From assembly GCF_009711135.1 (NCBI RefSeq), contig NZ_WMIC01000005.1:124001-188000 (forward strand): DNA of 64,000 nt, in the 5' to 3' direction. This DNA comes from Flavobacterium sp. LC2016-01. GTDB taxonomy: Bacteria > Bacteroidota > Bacteroidia > Flavobacteriales > Flavobacteriaceae. Under the pieces are notes generated by a model. The model was not told the origin of the DNA, did not search any database, and was given only the letters and a program-made list of their open reading frames with translations. Numbering within the stretch: position 1 is the first letter of the stretch; the number at the start of each line of letters is the position of its first letter. Below, one piece after another: positions 48,752-59,145 of this stretch. Position numbers and translations under genes: made by a program.

Positions 48752-50211
48752 AAATACTGAAAGACATATTATATAAAGTAGCAATCGAGTCAGTAACTGG
48801 TTCGACAGAAGCTGGTATTCAAAAAATTGAATTTGATTCTCGAAAAGTAGAAGCAAATGATATTTTTGTTGCCATTCGCGGTTCACTTTCTGATGGGCAT
48901 GATTACATTCAGAAAGCAATTGAACTTGGCGCTGTTGCGGTTATTTGTGATACTTTGCCTTCAACTATTGAAAAAGGGATTACTTATATTCAGGTACAAG
49001 ATACAAACGCAGCTTTGGCTTTTATGGCTGCAAATTATTTCGGAAATCCATCTGAAAAATTAAAATTAGTTGGAGTAACGGGAACAAACGGTAAAACTAC
49101 AATTGCATCATTGTTGTTTCAATTGTTTAAAAAAGCAGGTTTTAAAGTGGGGTTATTGTCAACTGTGAAAATCATGGTTGATGAAACAGAATATCCTGCA
49201 ACGCATACAACACCAGATTCTATAACGATTAATCATTATTTAAATGAAATGATAGAAGCTGGCGTAACACATTGTTTTATGGAAGTGAGTTCACACGGAA
49301 TTCATCAAAAGAGAACAGAGGCATTACATTTTGTTGGCGGAATTTTCACGAATCTTTCGCACGATCATTTAGATTATCATCCAACGTTTGCAGAATATAG
49401 AGATGTAAAAAAATCATTCTTTGATTCATTGCCAAAAACGGCTTTCGCTTTATCAAACATTGATGATAAAAACGGAACAGTAATGCTGCAGAATACGGTG
49501 GCGAGAAAGTTTACATACGCTTTAAAATCGTATGCTGATTTTAAAGCAACAATTTTAGAAAGTCAATTGTCTGGTTTATTGTTAAAAGTAAATGATAATG
49601 AAGTTTGGGTGAAATTAATCGGAACTTTTAACGCATACAATGTTTTAGCAATTTATGGAACTGCCATTGAATTAGGAATGGATAGTCTTGAAGCGTTACG
49701 ATTACTGTCTGATTTAGAGAGTGTTTCGGGGCGTTTTCAATATATTGTTTCAGAAGGAAACATTACAGCTATTGTTGATTATGCGCACACGCCAGACGCT
49801 TTAGACAATGTGCTGAAAACGATTAACGATATCCGTACAAAAAATGAGCAATTGATTACAGTTGTAGGTTGTGGCGGAAACAGAGATAAAACAAAAAGGC
49901 CAATTATGGCAAAAATTGCTTCGGACTTAAGTGACAAGGCAATTTTAACTTCAGATAATCCGAGAAACGAAGATCCAGAAGTGATTTTAGACGAAATGGA
50001 AAAAGGAGTTGAAGCGCATAATTACAAAAGAATATTAAGAATTACAGACAGAAAACAAGCTATTAAAACAGCTTGTCAATTGGCTCAGCCAAATGATATT
50101 ATTCTTATTGCAGGAAAAGGACATGAGACATATCAAGAAATAAATGGTGTTCGCCATCATTTTGATGATATGGAAACTGTAAAAGAAATTTTAGAACAAT
50201 TAAATAAATAA
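48748..50211 (+). CDS. murE: UDP-MurNAc-tripeptide synthetase MurE
   Basis: A 487-aa Mur ligase that adds the third residue to UDP-MurNAc-L-Ala-D-Glu, cytoplasmic. P-loop GVTGTNGKTTIASLL, carbamylated-Lys/central HLDYHPTF, DYAHTPDALDNVL and the C-terminal TSDNPRNEDPEVI. The DNPR motif is the meso-diaminopimelate discriminator, so the peptidoglycan should carry meso-DAP, matching the two L,D-transpeptidases at 13.9-16.2 kb. It starts at a GTG overlapping the PBP stop. A repeat follows before mraY. Confidence 0.96.
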   Translation: MKILKDILYKVAIESVTGSTEAGIQKIEFDSRKVEANDIFVAIRGSLSDGHDYIQKAIELGAVAVICDTLPSTIEKGITYIQVQDTNAALAFMAANYFGNPSEKLKLVGVTGTNGKTTIASLLFQLFKKAGFKVGLLSTVKIMVDETEYPATHTTPDSITINHYLNEMIEAGVTHCFMEVSSHGIHQKRTEALHFVGGIFTNLSHDHLDYHPTFAEYRDVKKSFFDSLPKTAFALSNIDDKNGTVMLQNTVARKFTYALKSYADFKATILESQLSGLLLKVNDNEVWVKLIGTFNAYNVLAIYGTAIELGMDSLEALRLLSDLESVSGRFQYIVSEGNITAIVDYAHTPDALDNVLKTINDIRTKNEQLITVVGCGGNRDKTKRPIMAKIASDLSDKAILTSDNPRNEDPEVILDEMEKGVEAHNYKRILRITDRKQAIKTACQLAQPNDIILIAGKGHETYQEINGVRHHFDDMETVKEILEQLNK

Positions 50212-50224
50212 CAAAATAGAAATT

Positions 50225-50303
50225 CCAAATTTCAAAATCCAGTTTAATGTTGGAATTTGGGATTTAAAAATTGGAATTTAATTCGAAATTGGAATTTAAA
50301 AAA
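50225..50303. repeat. AATTCCAAAT-type repeat between murE and mraY
   Basis: Contains GAAATTCCAAATTTCAAAATCC mirrored by GTTGGAATTTGGGATT and two further TTGGAATTTAA words, so it is more a tangle of inverted and direct copies than a clean hairpin. It occupies nearly the whole 101-bp gap in an otherwise compact operon. Confidence 0.6.
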
Positions 50304-50312
50304 TAGAAAAAT

Positions 50313-51545
50313 ATGCTATACTATTTATTTGAATATTTAGACAAAACATTAGATGTACCGGGAACAGGAGTTTTTCAGTACATCACTTTTAGATCAGCTT
50401 TAGCATTAATGCTTTCGTTGCTTTTGTCAACGATTTACGGAAAGCGAATCATTAACTTTTTGCGCAATCAGCAAGTTGGTGAAACTGTTCGTGAGCTTGG
50501 TCTTCAAGGTCAAAATGAAAAAGCAGGAACACCGACAATGGGTGGACTGATTATCATTTTTGCAACGCTTGTGCCTGTTTTGTTATTTGCTCGTTTGCAT
50601 AATATTTACATCGTATTGCTTATTGTGACCACACTTTGGATGGGAACAATTGGTTTTATTGATGATTATATTAAAATATTCAAAAAAGATAAAGAAGGGC
50701 TTAAAGGAATTTTTAAAGTTATTGGTCAAGTTGGTTTAGGACTTATTGTTGGAACTGTACTTTATTTTAATCCTGCGGTTACGGTTAGAACGGATACTGG
50801 AAAAACGGATGCTTTTAAAGCATCGGCAAATACAACAGTAGTTTTGCCAGCTCCAGTTGAAGAGAAATCAACAGCAACGACTATTCCTTTTGTAAAAAAT
50901 AATGAATTTGATTATGCCGAATTATTGGCTTGGACAGGCGATGGATATGAAAAATGGGCTTGGTTAATTTTTATCCCAGTTGTAATTTTTATTATCACAG
51001 CGGTTTCTAACGGCGCTAATTTAACTGATGGAATTGATGGCCTCGCTGCCGGAACCTCCGCGGTATCGGTCCTCGCGCTCGGAATATTTACATTCGTTTC
51101 GGGAAATATTATATTTTCTAATTATCTGAATATTATGTACATCCCGAATTCGGGAGAAATGACCGTTTTTATATCTGCTTTTGTTGGTGCTTTGATCGGA
51201 TTTCTTTGGTACAATTCTTACCCGGCATCTGTTTTTATGGGAGATACAGGAAGTTTGACAATTGGAGGAATCATTGCAGTTCTGGCAATTGCCGTTCGTA
51301 AAGAATTATTGATTCCGTTATTATGTGGAATCTTTTTAGTAGAGAATTTTTCAGTGGTGCTTCAGGTGAGTTATTTCAAATTCACTAAAAAGAGATACGG
51401 TGAAGGGCGAAGAATTTTCTTGATGTCTCCGTTACACCATCACTACCAGAAAAAAGGATATCATGAAAGTAAAATTGTGACCAGATTCTGGATTGTTGCC
51501 ATCATGTTAGCCATATTGTCAATCGTTACTTTAAAATTAAGATAG
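50313..51545 (+). CDS. mraY: Phospho-N-acetylmuramoyl-pentapeptide-transferase
   Basis: A 410-aa polytopic membrane enzyme that makes lipid I on undecaprenyl phosphate. Family signatures: [20 protein letters not shown] with the substrate-binding region, [13 protein letters not shown] with the Asp pair, [28 protein letters not shown] and the [15 protein letters not shown] loop. Between about residues 155 and 205 there is an insertion ([15 protein letters not shown] onward to [10 protein letters not shown]) not found in E. coli MraY, predicted to be an extracytoplasmic loop. murD starts immediately after its stop (ATG at 51546). Confidence 0.96.
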   Translation: MLYYLFEYLDKTLDVPGTGVFQYITFRSALALMLSLLLSTIYGKRIINFLRNQQVGETVRELGLQGQNEKAGTPTMGGLIIIFATLVPVLLFARLHNIYIVLLIVTTLWMGTIGFIDDYIKIFKKDKEGLKGIFKVIGQVGLGLIVGTVLYFNPAVTVRTDTGKTDAFKASANTTVVLPAPVEEKSTATTIPFVKNNEFDYAELLAWTGDGYEKWAWLIFIPVVIFIITAVSNGANLTDGIDGLAAGTSAVSVLALGIFTFVSGNIIFSNYLNIMYIPNSGEMTVFISAFVGALIGFLWYNSYPASVFMGDTGSLTIGGIIAVLAIAVRKELLIPLLCGIFLVENFSVVLQVSYFKFTKKRYGEGRRIFLMSPLHHHYQKKGYHESKIVTRFWIVAIMLAILSIVTLKLR

Positions 51546-52877
51546 ATGAGACTGGTGGTTCTAGGAGGAGGAGAAAGTGGTGTAGGTACTGCTATCCTTG
51601 GAAAGAAAAAAGGATACGAGGTTTTTGTATCTGATTTTGGAAAGATTAAAGAGAGTTACAAAGAAGTTCTTATCATTAATAAAATTGCCTGGGAAGAAGA
51701 ACAGCATACTGAAGATCTTATTTTGAATGCCGATGTGGTGATGAAAAGCCCTGGTATTCCTGAAAAATCTCCGATTGTTAAGAAACTGATTGCGGCTGGA
51801 GTAAAGGTGATTTCGGAAATTGAATTTGCAAAACCTTTTACTGAAGCATTGACAATTGGAATTACGGGAAGCAACGGTAAAACTACCACAACAATGCTGA
51901 CCTATCATTTGCTTAAATCGGCTGGTTTAAATGTTGGATTGGGAGGTAATATTGGAAAAAGCTTTGCTTGGCAGGTGGCCGAAAATAAGTTTGATGCATA
52001 TGTTCTTGAATTAAGCAGTTTTCAGTTAGACGGAATTATAGATTACAGGCCAGATATTGCTATAATTACAAATATCAGTCCGGATCATTTGGATCGTTAC
52101 GAATATAAATATCAAAATTATATCGATTCGAAGTTCAGGATAACAATGAATCAGACAGAAAGTGATTACTTGATTTATGACGCCGACGATGAAGCGAGTG
52201 CAGAATGGTTAAAAAACAATACAACAAAAGCAAAATTAATTCCTTTCTCGCTAACTAAGAGTTTTAAAGAAGGGGCTTCTATAAATAACAACAAAATGGA
52301 AATAAAGATCAACCAAGAAGAGTTTACAATGGACACGGAACACATTGCGTTAGAAGGAAAACATAATATGAAAAACGCAATGGCAGCAAGCTCTGTAGCG
52401 AAATTGATGCAAATTAGAAATGCAACAATTCGCGAAAGTTTATCTAATTTTCAAGGTGTTGAACACCGTTTAGAGAAAGTATTAAAAATACAAAACGTAC
52501 AATATATCAATGATTCAAAAGCAACAAATGTAAACGCTACATTCTTTGCTTTAGACAGTATGAATGTTCCAACTGTTTGGATCGTAGGTGGTGTTGATAA
52601 AGGAAATGATTACAACGAATTGATGTCGTTAGTTCGTGAAAAAGTAAAAGCAATTATCTGTTTAGGAATCGATAATCGCAAAATCATCGATGCTTTTGGA
52701 AACGTTGTTGATATTATGGTTGAAGTTAATAACATGAACGATGCAGTAAAAACTGCTCAAAGATTAACAGAAAAAGGTGATGCCGTTTTATTGTCTCCAG
52801 CTTGCGCAAGTTTCGATTTGTTCGAAAACTACGAAGATAGAGGAAAGCAGTTTAAGCAAGCAGTACACAATCTTTAA
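51546..52877 (+). CDS. murD: UDP-N-acetylmuramoylalanine--D-glutamate ligase
   Basis: A 443-aa Mur ligase adding D-Glu to UDP-MurNAc-L-Ala. The N-terminal UDP-binding domain begins MRLVVLGGGESGVGTAIL; P-loop GITGSNGKTTTTML, central NISPDHLDRYEY and DSKATNVNATFFAL are the standard features. Its ATG directly follows the mraY stop, so the genes are translationally coupled. A short repeat separates it from ftsW. Confidence 0.96.
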   Translation: MRLVVLGGGESGVGTAILGKKKGYEVFVSDFGKIKESYKEVLIINKIAWEEEQHTEDLILNADVVMKSPGIPEKSPIVKKLIAAGVKVISEIEFAKPFTEALTIGITGSNGKTTTTMLTYHLLKSAGLNVGLGGNIGKSFAWQVAENKFDAYVLELSSFQLDGIIDYRPDIAIITNISPDHLDRYEYKYQNYIDSKFRITMNQTESDYLIYDADDEASAEWLKNNTTKAKLIPFSLTKSFKEGASINNNKMEIKINQEEFTMDTEHIALEGKHNMKNAMAASSVAKLMQIRNATIRESLSNFQGVEHRLEKVLKIQNVQYINDSKATNVNATFFALDSMNVPTVWIVGGVDKGNDYNELMSLVREKVKAIICLGIDNRKIIDAFGNVVDIMVEVNNMNDAVKTAQRLTEKGDAVLLSPACASFDLFENYEDRGKQFKQAVHNL

Positions 52878-52883
52878 AAATGG

Positions 52884-52944
52884 TTTCAAGTTTCAAGTTT
52901 CACGTTAGGAGAAATTTGAAACTTAAAACAAAGAAAACCTGAAA
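52884..52944. repeat. Inverted repeat GTTTCAAGTTTC / GAAACTTAAAAC before ftsW
   Basis: GTTTCAAGTTTCAAGTTTCACG is partly mirrored by GAAATTTGAAACTTAAAAC and a closing CCTGAAAC in the 77-bp murD-ftsW gap. Imperfect; may weaken read-through or mark an inserted repeat. Confidence 0.45.
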
Positions 52945-52954
52945 CAAAATTAAA

Positions 52955-54265
52955 ATGAAAGAACTGGTAAATAAACTAAAAGGAGATAGAGTAATATGGT
53001 CATTCGTGGCTTTATTAGCGCTGTTTTCGTTTATGCCTGTTTTTAGTGCAAGTAGTAATCTGGCATACATAGGTCATGGAACCGGGAATACTCTTGGGTA
53101 TTTGGTAAAACATTTGGCTCATATTTGTATCGGATTTTTGATTATTTATTGGGTGCATAAAGTGCCGTATCATTATTTCAGAGCGATTTCAAAAATTGCT
53201 TTGCCAATAGTTTGGTTCTTACTGCTTTATACATTGCTGAAAGGAACTGTTATCGCTGGAGCAAATGCAAGCCGTTGGATTCAGGTGCCGTTTATCGGGA
53301 TTACATTTCAGACTTCGACTTTGGCTTCGATTGTTTTGTTCATATTTGTGGCGCGTTATTTGTCAAAAACCAAAGAAGAAAATGAACCTTTTCAAGTGTC
53401 ATTTGTACAGCTTTGGATTCCGGTATTTATTACATTGGCGCTTATTCTGCCTGCGAATTTCTCGACTACTGCATTAATTTTTGCAATGGTTTTAATGCTG
53501 ACGTTCATTGGCAAATATCCATTAAAATATATTGGAATTATTATAGGTTCAGGAATTGTTATGCTGACGTTCTTCCTTTTGGTTGCGAAAGCTTTTCCGG
53601 ATTCACGATTTTTCAGCAGGGTTTCAACTTGGGAAAGTCGTATTATGAATTTTACCACTGATAAACCTGATGAAGATGATTATCAGATTGAAAAAGCAAA
53701 AATTGCAATCGCATCAGGTAGACTTGGAGGACTTGGGCCAGGAAAAAGTGTTCAGAAAAACTTTTTACCGCAATCTTCTTCCGATTTTATTTATGCCATT
53801 GTAGTCGAAGAATATGGTTTGGTAGGCGGTGTAGCAATTTTGATTTTGTATTTATTGCTTTTATTCCGATTTGTTATCGCTTCACATAAAGCCAATACAT
53901 TATTCGGGAAATTAGTCGTCGTCGGACTCGGATTTCCAATGATATTTCAGGCGATGATTAATATGGCAGTTGCTGTTGAATTATTGCCGGTAACCGGGCA
54001 GACGCTTCCACTGATAAGTTCTGGGGGAAGTTCAATCTGGATGACTTGTTTAGGACTTGGAATTATCATCAGCGTGACTAAAAAAGAAGAAGAAATTGCT
54101 GAAGAAAAAATAGAGAAAGAGAGACGAAAAGAAGCGCTTCAAAGATTAATTGATAAAGAATTAGCCGAAGAAGATTTGCCGGCTGATGAAGTTTACGAAG
54201 AAGAGGCAATGTATTCAATCGAAGACAATTCTAGAAATCCGATGAATGCAGTTTTAAATAAATAA
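52955..54265 (+). CDS. ftsW: Lipid II polymerase FtsW (SEDS family)
   Basis: A 436-aa polytopic membrane glycosyltransferase that, with the class B PBP encoded upstream, builds septal peptidoglycan. SEDS-family signatures: [19 protein letters not shown], the [19 protein letters not shown] segment, [24 protein letters not shown]-like [17 protein letters not shown] and [18 protein letters not shown] charged cytoplasmic tail of about 60 residues ([18 protein letters not shown]) follows the last helix. It lies between murD and murG. Confidence 0.95.
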   Translation: MKELVNKLKGDRVIWSFVALLALFSFMPVFSASSNLAYIGHGTGNTLGYLVKHLAHICIGFLIIYWVHKVPYHYFRAISKIALPIVWFLLLYTLLKGTVIAGANASRWIQVPFIGITFQTSTLASIVLFIFVARYLSKTKEENEPFQVSFVQLWIPVFITLALILPANFSTTALIFAMVLMLTFIGKYPLKYIGIIIGSGIVMLTFFLLVAKAFPDSRFFSRVSTWESRIMNFTTDKPDEDDYQIEKAKIAIASGRLGGLGPGKSVQKNFLPQSSSDFIYAIVVEEYGLVGGVAILILYLLLLFRFVIASHKANTLFGKLVVVGLGFPMIFQAMINMAVAVELLPVTGQTLPLISSGGSSIWMTCLGLGIIISVTKKEEEIAEEKIEKERRKEALQRLIDKELAEEDLPADEVYEEEAMYSIEDNSRNPMNAVLNK

Positions 54266-54281
54266 AAGGGACAGAATAGTT

Positions 54282-55370
54282 ATGTCAAAGTATAAATTCA
54301 TACTAAGCGGAGGAGGAACAGGAGGGCATATTTATCCTGCAATTGCTATTGCAAATGAATTAAAATTACAATTTCCTGATGCTGAATTTCTTTTTGTAGG
54401 TGCCAAAGATAAAATGGAAATGCAAAAAGTGCCTCAGGCAGGTTATGAGATAAAAGGACTTTGGATCGCAGGTTTACAGCGAAAATTGACTTTACAGAAT
54501 ATGATGTTTCCTCTCAAGCTCGCAAGCAGTTTGTTGGAGTCAAGACGAATTATTAAAAAGTTCAAACCAAATGTTGTAATTGGAACTGGAGGTTTTGCCA
54601 GCGGACCATTATTACAGGCCGCAGGCGGAGCGGGAATTCCAACTGTTATTCAGGAACAGAATTCTTTTCCGGGTATAACAAATAAATTATTGAGCAAAAA
54701 GGCAAATGCAATTTGTGTTGCTTATCAAAATTTAGAACGCTTTTTTCCAAAAGAGAAAATTGTGTTGACAGGAAATCCAGTTCGTCAGGATTTAATTGAT
54801 ATTGAAAGTAAACGTGATGAAGCAATAGCTTTTTACAATTTGGATCCTAATAAAAAGACTCTTTTGGTTTTAGGCGGAAGTTTAGGTGCCAGAAGAATCA
54901 ATCAGTTAATTGAAAAGGAATTGCAAAATTTTCTTTCGCAGGATGTTCAGGTAATCTGGCAATGCGGAAAATTATATTTTGAAGATTATAAAAAATACAA
55001 TCAGCCAAATGTAAAAGTGGTTGATTTTATTGAAAGAATGGATTTTGTTTATGCAGCTGCAGATGTGATTATTTCAAGAGCAGGAGCGTCATCAGTTTCG
55101 GAATTATGTATTGTGGGGAAACCAGTGATTTTTATTCCGTCACCAAATGTTGCTGAAGATCATCAAACTAAAAATGCGCAGGCAATTGTTGATGCTAAAG
55201 GAGCTATTTTATTGAAAGAATCAGAATTAGAAAATGAATTTAGTATTGTTTTTGAAGCGCTTCTGAAAGATGAGGGAAAGCAAAAGCAATTAAGCTCAAA
55301 CATAAAAAAACTGGCAATGCCAAAAGCTACACAAGATATTGTAGCAGAAATTGTGAAGTTAATTAAGTAA
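54282..55370 (+). CDS. murG: UDP-GlcNAc--MurNAc-pentapeptide-lipid transferase MurG
   Basis: A 362-aa GT-B glycosyltransferase converting lipid I to lipid II on the inner face of the membrane. N-terminal [54 protein letters not shown] and the donor-binding C-terminal [20 protein letters not shown] with [14 protein letters not shown]. It is followed 3 bp after the stop by a 61-codon membrane ORF, then murC. Confidence 0.96.
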   Translation: MSKYKFILSGGGTGGHIYPAIAIANELKLQFPDAEFLFVGAKDKMEMQKVPQAGYEIKGLWIAGLQRKLTLQNMMFPLKLASSLLESRRIIKKFKPNVVIGTGGFASGPLLQAAGGAGIPTVIQEQNSFPGITNKLLSKKANAICVAYQNLERFFPKEKIVLTGNPVRQDLIDIESKRDEAIAFYNLDPNKKTLLVLGGSLGARRINQLIEKELQNFLSQDVQVIWQCGKLYFEDYKKYNQPNVKVVDFIERMDFVYAAADVIISRAGASSVSELCIVGKPVIFIPSPNVAEDHQTKNAQAIVDAKGAILLKESELENEFSIVFEALLKDEGKQKQLSSNIKKLAMPKATQDIVAEIVKLIK

Positions 55371-55373
55371 AGC

Positions 55374-55559
55374 ATGGATGACAATGATTTTTATCGAGGT
55401 ATAATTTTTATTTTGATAGGTATTGTAATTGTTTGTTATGTTTTTTACAAAAGAAAAAGAAAAAAGGATTATAACGATTTGAAAGGCTATATAGGAGGGT
55501 TTGGATCAATTATTTTAGGATTGTATTTAATCGTTGAGTCATTCACTAATCAATTTTAA
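55374..55559 (+). CDS. Small two-helix membrane protein between murG and murC
   Basis: A 61-aa ORF with no family recognised. Two hydrophobic segments (IIFILIGIVIVCYVFYKRKR near 10-29 and GGFGSIILGLYLIVESF near 41-57) separated by a basic loop (KRKRKKDYNDLKGY). It starts 3 bp after the murG stop and ends 5 bp before the murC ATG, so it is inside the operon and likely translated. Standard dcw clusters lack a gene at this place. It could be a division or wall accessory, or a stray ORF; conservation in related genomes would decide. Confidence 0.65.
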   Translation: MDDNDFYRGIIFILIGIVIVCYVFYKRKRKKDYNDLKGYIGGFGSIILGLYLIVESFTNQF

Positions 55560-55564
55560 TTAAA

Positions 55565-56914
55565 ATGAATTTAAATCAAATACAAAACGTTTATTTTATC
55601 GGCATCGGAGGAATCGGAATGAGTGCCTTGGCCCGCTATTTTAAATATATCGGGAAACAGGTTTCAGGTTACGATAAAACGCCGTCAATGCTGACAAGTG
55701 AATTAATTGAAAGTGGTATTGATATTCATTTTGAAGATAATATCAATTTGATTCCGACTGATTATCATGTTGAGAATACGCTGGTGATTTTTACGCCAGC
55801 TGTTCCAAAATCACATTCAGAATGGAATTATTTTATAGAAAGAAACTACGAAATTAAAAAGCGTGCCGAGGTTTTAGGGATTATCACCAAAGACACTTTT
55901 AGTTTCGCAGTTGCTGGAACACACGGCAAAACAACGACGTCAAGTATTTTAGGTCATATTTTATATGAAAGTGGTGCTGATGTTACGGCATTTGTGGGCG
56001 GAATTGTAGAAAACTATAATTCCAATTTAATTGGAACCGGCAAAACCGTTACAGTTGTAGAAGCAGATGAATTTGATCGTTCATTTTTGCATTTGCATCC
56101 AAACATTGCCTGTATCACTTCTATGGATGCAGACCATTTGGATATTTACGGAACAAGTGATGCAATTGAAGCTTCGTTTGTTGAATTTGCTTCAAAAGTA
56201 GAAGACAAAAACAATCTTTTTATAACCAAAGAATTGCCTTTAGAAGGAGTTCAATGCGCTATAAATGAAGATGCTGTATATAAGGCTTATAATGTTCGAA
56301 TTGAAGACGGAAGTTATGTTTTTGATGTGCAGACGCCGTCAGAAATCATGAAAGATCTTCGTTTTGGATTGCCTGGAAAACACAATTTAATGAATGGATT
56401 GATGGCTATTGCGATGGCAAAAACTTTCGGCACCCCGACCGAGTCTATTGCAAAAGCCATTGCTTCATTCAGAGGGATCAGAAGACGTTTTTCTTATCAG
56501 ATTAAATCAGATAAGTTGGTTTATATAGATGATTATGCACATCATCCGACAGAAATAAATGCTGTTCATCAAGCAGTTAGAGAGTTGTATCCAGGACAAA
56601 AAGTACTGGCTATTTTTCAGCCTCATTTGTTCAGCCGAACAAAAGATTTTGTGGATGGATTTGCAGAAAGCCTTTCGCAGTTTGATGAAGTGTTTTTAAT
56701 GGATATTTACCCAGCCAGAGAGCTTCCTATGGAAGGAGTTACATCAGAATGGCTGTTGGGAAAAATGACAAATTCGAACAAAAAAATTGTTGCAAAAAAT
56801 GATTTATTAGCGCAAATCAAAGCCAGTGATGCGCCAATAATTGTGACAATTGGAGCTGGAGATATTGGAGAAATGGTTCCGTCAATCAAAAAAATGCTGA
56901 ATGAAAATATTTAA
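55565..56914 (+). CDS. murC: UDP-N-acetylmuramate--L-alanine ligase
   Basis: A 449-aa Mur ligase catalysing the first peptide addition. GIGGIGMSALARYF in the Rossmann-like N-terminal domain, P-loop AGTHGKTTTSSILG, the EADEFDRSFLHLHPNIACIT central segment and YIDDYAHHPTEI in the C-terminal domain. 449 residues is a normal length. It overlaps ftsQ by 14 bp, a usual arrangement. Confidence 0.96.
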   Translation: MNLNQIQNVYFIGIGGIGMSALARYFKYIGKQVSGYDKTPSMLTSELIESGIDIHFEDNINLIPTDYHVENTLVIFTPAVPKSHSEWNYFIERNYEIKKRAEVLGIITKDTFSFAVAGTHGKTTTSSILGHILYESGADVTAFVGGIVENYNSNLIGTGKTVTVVEADEFDRSFLHLHPNIACITSMDADHLDIYGTSDAIEASFVEFASKVEDKNNLFITKELPLEGVQCAINEDAVYKAYNVRIEDGSYVFDVQTPSEIMKDLRFGLPGKHNLMNGLMAIAMAKTFGTPTESIAKAIASFRGIRRRFSYQIKSDKLVYIDDYAHHPTEINAVHQAVRELYPGQKVLAIFQPHLFSRTKDFVDGFAESLSQFDEVFLMDIYPARELPMEGVTSEWLLGKMTNSNKKIVAKNDLLAQIKASDAPIIVTIGAGDIGEMVPSIKKMLNENI

Positions 56915-57623
56915 TTGGACAAATATTCGATTAGTACTCATTTTAGGGCTTGTAATTTTTTTATATTCTTTCGCGCAGCATCGAAATGGAGATAGAAAAT
57001 TGAAGAAATCTATGGTCGTTTTTGTAGGAGAAAATGCTCTTTTTGTAAAGGCAGAAACGGTTAATAAATTGTTGATAGAAAATAAAAGAGACGCTTCCAG
57101 TATTAGAAAAGATGAACTAGATTTGAATAAGATAGAAAAAACCCTTGATACGCAAGACATGATTGAAAAGTCAGACGTTTTTGTAAGTATCGATGGAGTT
57201 CTAAAAGCGGTAGTAAAACAGAAGACACCAATAGCGCGAGTTTATAATGGTGATCGATCTTTTTATATTGACTACGAGGGAAATAAAATGCCTTTGTCGG
57301 ACAATTTTACGGCGCGAGTTCCTCTTGTTTCGGGGGCGATAAATGAAAAAAATAACGAAGATTTAGCTGCTTTATTTCGCACAATTTATGACGATGCGTT
57401 TTTGAAAAAAAACATCATTGCAATACAAATTATGCCTAATGGCAGCCTAAAAATGTTTAATCGAAACTATGATTACTTCATAGATTTTGGCAGAACGATG
57501 AATGTTGATAAAAAATTTAGAAACTATAAAGCGTTTTTTCAAAAAGCAGTTTTAGATAGTTCGTTATATAAATACAGCAAGATTGACCTTAGGTTTACGG
57601 AACAAGTAGTTTGCACAAAATAA
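56901..57623 (+). CDS. ftsQ: Cell division protein FtsQ/DivIB-like
   Basis: A 240-aa bitopic protein: short cytoplasmic N-terminus, a membrane helix at about 9-24 (LVLILGLVIFLYSFAQH), then an extracytoplasmic domain including FVKAETVNKLLIENKR, VFVSIDGVLKAVVKQKTP and DRSFYIDYEGNKMPLSDN. The order POTRA-like then beta domain matches FtsQ, the FtsB/FtsL partner. Recognition depends on position (between murC and ftsA) and topology, as the sequence is poorly conserved. Confidence 0.88.
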   Translation: MKIFNWTNIRLVLILGLVIFLYSFAQHRNGDRKLKKSMVVFVGENALFVKAETVNKLLIENKRDASSIRKDELDLNKIEKTLDTQDMIEKSDVFVSIDGVLKAVVKQKTPIARVYNGDRSFYIDYEGNKMPLSDNFTARVPLVSGAINEKNNEDLAALFRTIYDDAFLKKNIIAIQIMPNGSLKMFNRNYDYFIDFGRTMNVDKKFRNYKAFFQKAVLDSSLYKYSKIDLRFTEQVVCTK

Positions 57624-57629
57624 TAGAAA

Positions 57630-59048
57630 ATGGAAAAAGATAACATTGCAGTAGGTCTAGATATTGGAACGACAAAGATAGTTGCCATGATAGGCAAGAA
57701 AAATGAGTATGGCAAATTAGAAATTTTGGGTATTGGGAAATCCAAAAGTCTGGGTGTTGCGAGAGGAGTTGTAAATAACATTACGCAAACTATTCAGTCA
57801 ATTCAGCAAGCAATACTTGAAGCAGAAAACAATTCAGGTTATAAAATAAAAGATGTTGTCGTGGGTATCGCAGGACAACACATCAGAAGTATACAGCATA
57901 CAGATTACATAAGCCGTAATAATCCGGAAGAGGTTATTGGCGAAAAAGATATTCAGCTTTTAATTGATCAGGTAAATAAATTGGCCATGTTGCCGGGTGA
58001 AGAAATTATTCACGTTTTACCGCAGGAATTTAAAATTGACGGACAATCTGAAATTAAAGAGCCAATCGGAATGTATGGCGGAAGATTAGAATCTAGTTTT
58101 CACGTTGTAGTGGGACAGGCATCTTCAATCAGAAACGTTGGAAGATGTATTCAGAGTTCTGGAATTGAACTTTCAGGATTGACTTTGGAACCATTGGCTT
58201 CGGCAGATGCAGTTTTAAGTCAGGAAGAAAAAGAAGCTGGAGTTGCGCTTATCGATATCGGAGGTGGAACAACAGATTTGGCCATTTTTAAAGACGGAAT
58301 TATTCGCCATACAGCAGTTATTCCTTTTGGTGGAAATGTAATTACAGATGATATCAAAGAAGGCTGTTCGATAATTGAAAAACAAGCAGAGCTTTTAAAA
58401 ATAAAATTCGGATCAGCTTGGCCGGGAGAAAATAAAGACAACGAAATTGTTTCTATTCCTGGTTTAAGAGGAAGAGAGCCAAAAGAAATTTCGCTTAAAA
58501 ATTTATCAAAAATCATCCATGCACGTGTAGTGGAAATTATTGAGCAGGTTTTTGCCGAAATTAAGGCTTATGGACACGAAGATCCTCGCAAAAAATTAAT
58601 TGCAGGAATTGTTCTTACAGGTGGTGGTGCACAGCTAAAACATATTAAACAATTAGTTGAATATATTACTGGTATGGATACCAGAATTGGATATCCAAAT
58701 GAGCATTTAGCTGGAAATTCAAGCGAAGAAATTTCGAGCCCATTGTTTGCAACAGCTGTAGGTTTAGTAATGAACAGTATCGAAAACAGTACTCAGAGTG
58801 CTGTGAGAATGGAAATTGTAAATGAGCAGCCAAAAGTAGTTTACAGAAACGCACCGCAGCCAGTTCAGCAGCGATACGAAGTTGAAGAAAACTACGTTGA
58901 AAGAGTAGAAACTATTGAAGAACCTAGAGAAATAAGAGAAACAAGAACAAACAAAGTAGAAGCAGAATCTACAGAAACCAAAATTAGGAGATCATTTTTT
59001 GACAGATACGTCGATAAAATCAAAGATTTTTTAGACAACGCTGAATAA
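57630..59048 (+). CDS. ftsA: Cell division protein FtsA
   Basis: A 472-aa actin-like protein that ties FtsZ to the membrane. VGLDIGTTKIVAMIGKKN (phosphate 1), LIDIGGGTTDLAIFKDGII (phosphate 2) and IVLTGGGAQLKHIKQLVEYI (adenosine motif), with a 1C domain between. Longer than typical (about 420), because of a Glu/Arg-rich segment before a C-terminal amphipathic helix (SFFDRYVDKIKDFLDNAE) that would insert in the membrane. It lies 6 bp after ftsQ. Confidence 0.95.
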   Translation: MEKDNIAVGLDIGTTKIVAMIGKKNEYGKLEILGIGKSKSLGVARGVVNNITQTIQSIQQAILEAENNSGYKIKDVVVGIAGQHIRSIQHTDYISRNNPEEVIGEKDIQLLIDQVNKLAMLPGEEIIHVLPQEFKIDGQSEIKEPIGMYGGRLESSFHVVVGQASSIRNVGRCIQSSGIELSGLTLEPLASADAVLSQEEKEAGVALIDIGGGTTDLAIFKDGIIRHTAVIPFGGNVITDDIKEGCSIIEKQAELLKIKFGSAWPGENKDNEIVSIPGLRGREPKEISLKNLSKIIHARVVEIIEQVFAEIKAYGHEDPRKKLIAGIVLTGGGAQLKHIKQLVEYITGMDTRIGYPNEHLAGNSSEEISSPLFATAVGLVMNSIENSTQSAVRMEIVNEQPKVVYRNAPQPVQQRYEVEENYVERVETIEEPREIRETRTNKVEAESTETKIRRSFFDRYVDKIKDFLDNAE

Positions 59049-59145
59049 ATATAAGCCGAATAGAGATAATAAAGAGAAGGATTACTTTCTGGCCCCAAGT
59101 CACGAAGTAAAAAATGTACTAAATAAGAATTAAAAAACCAAAAAG

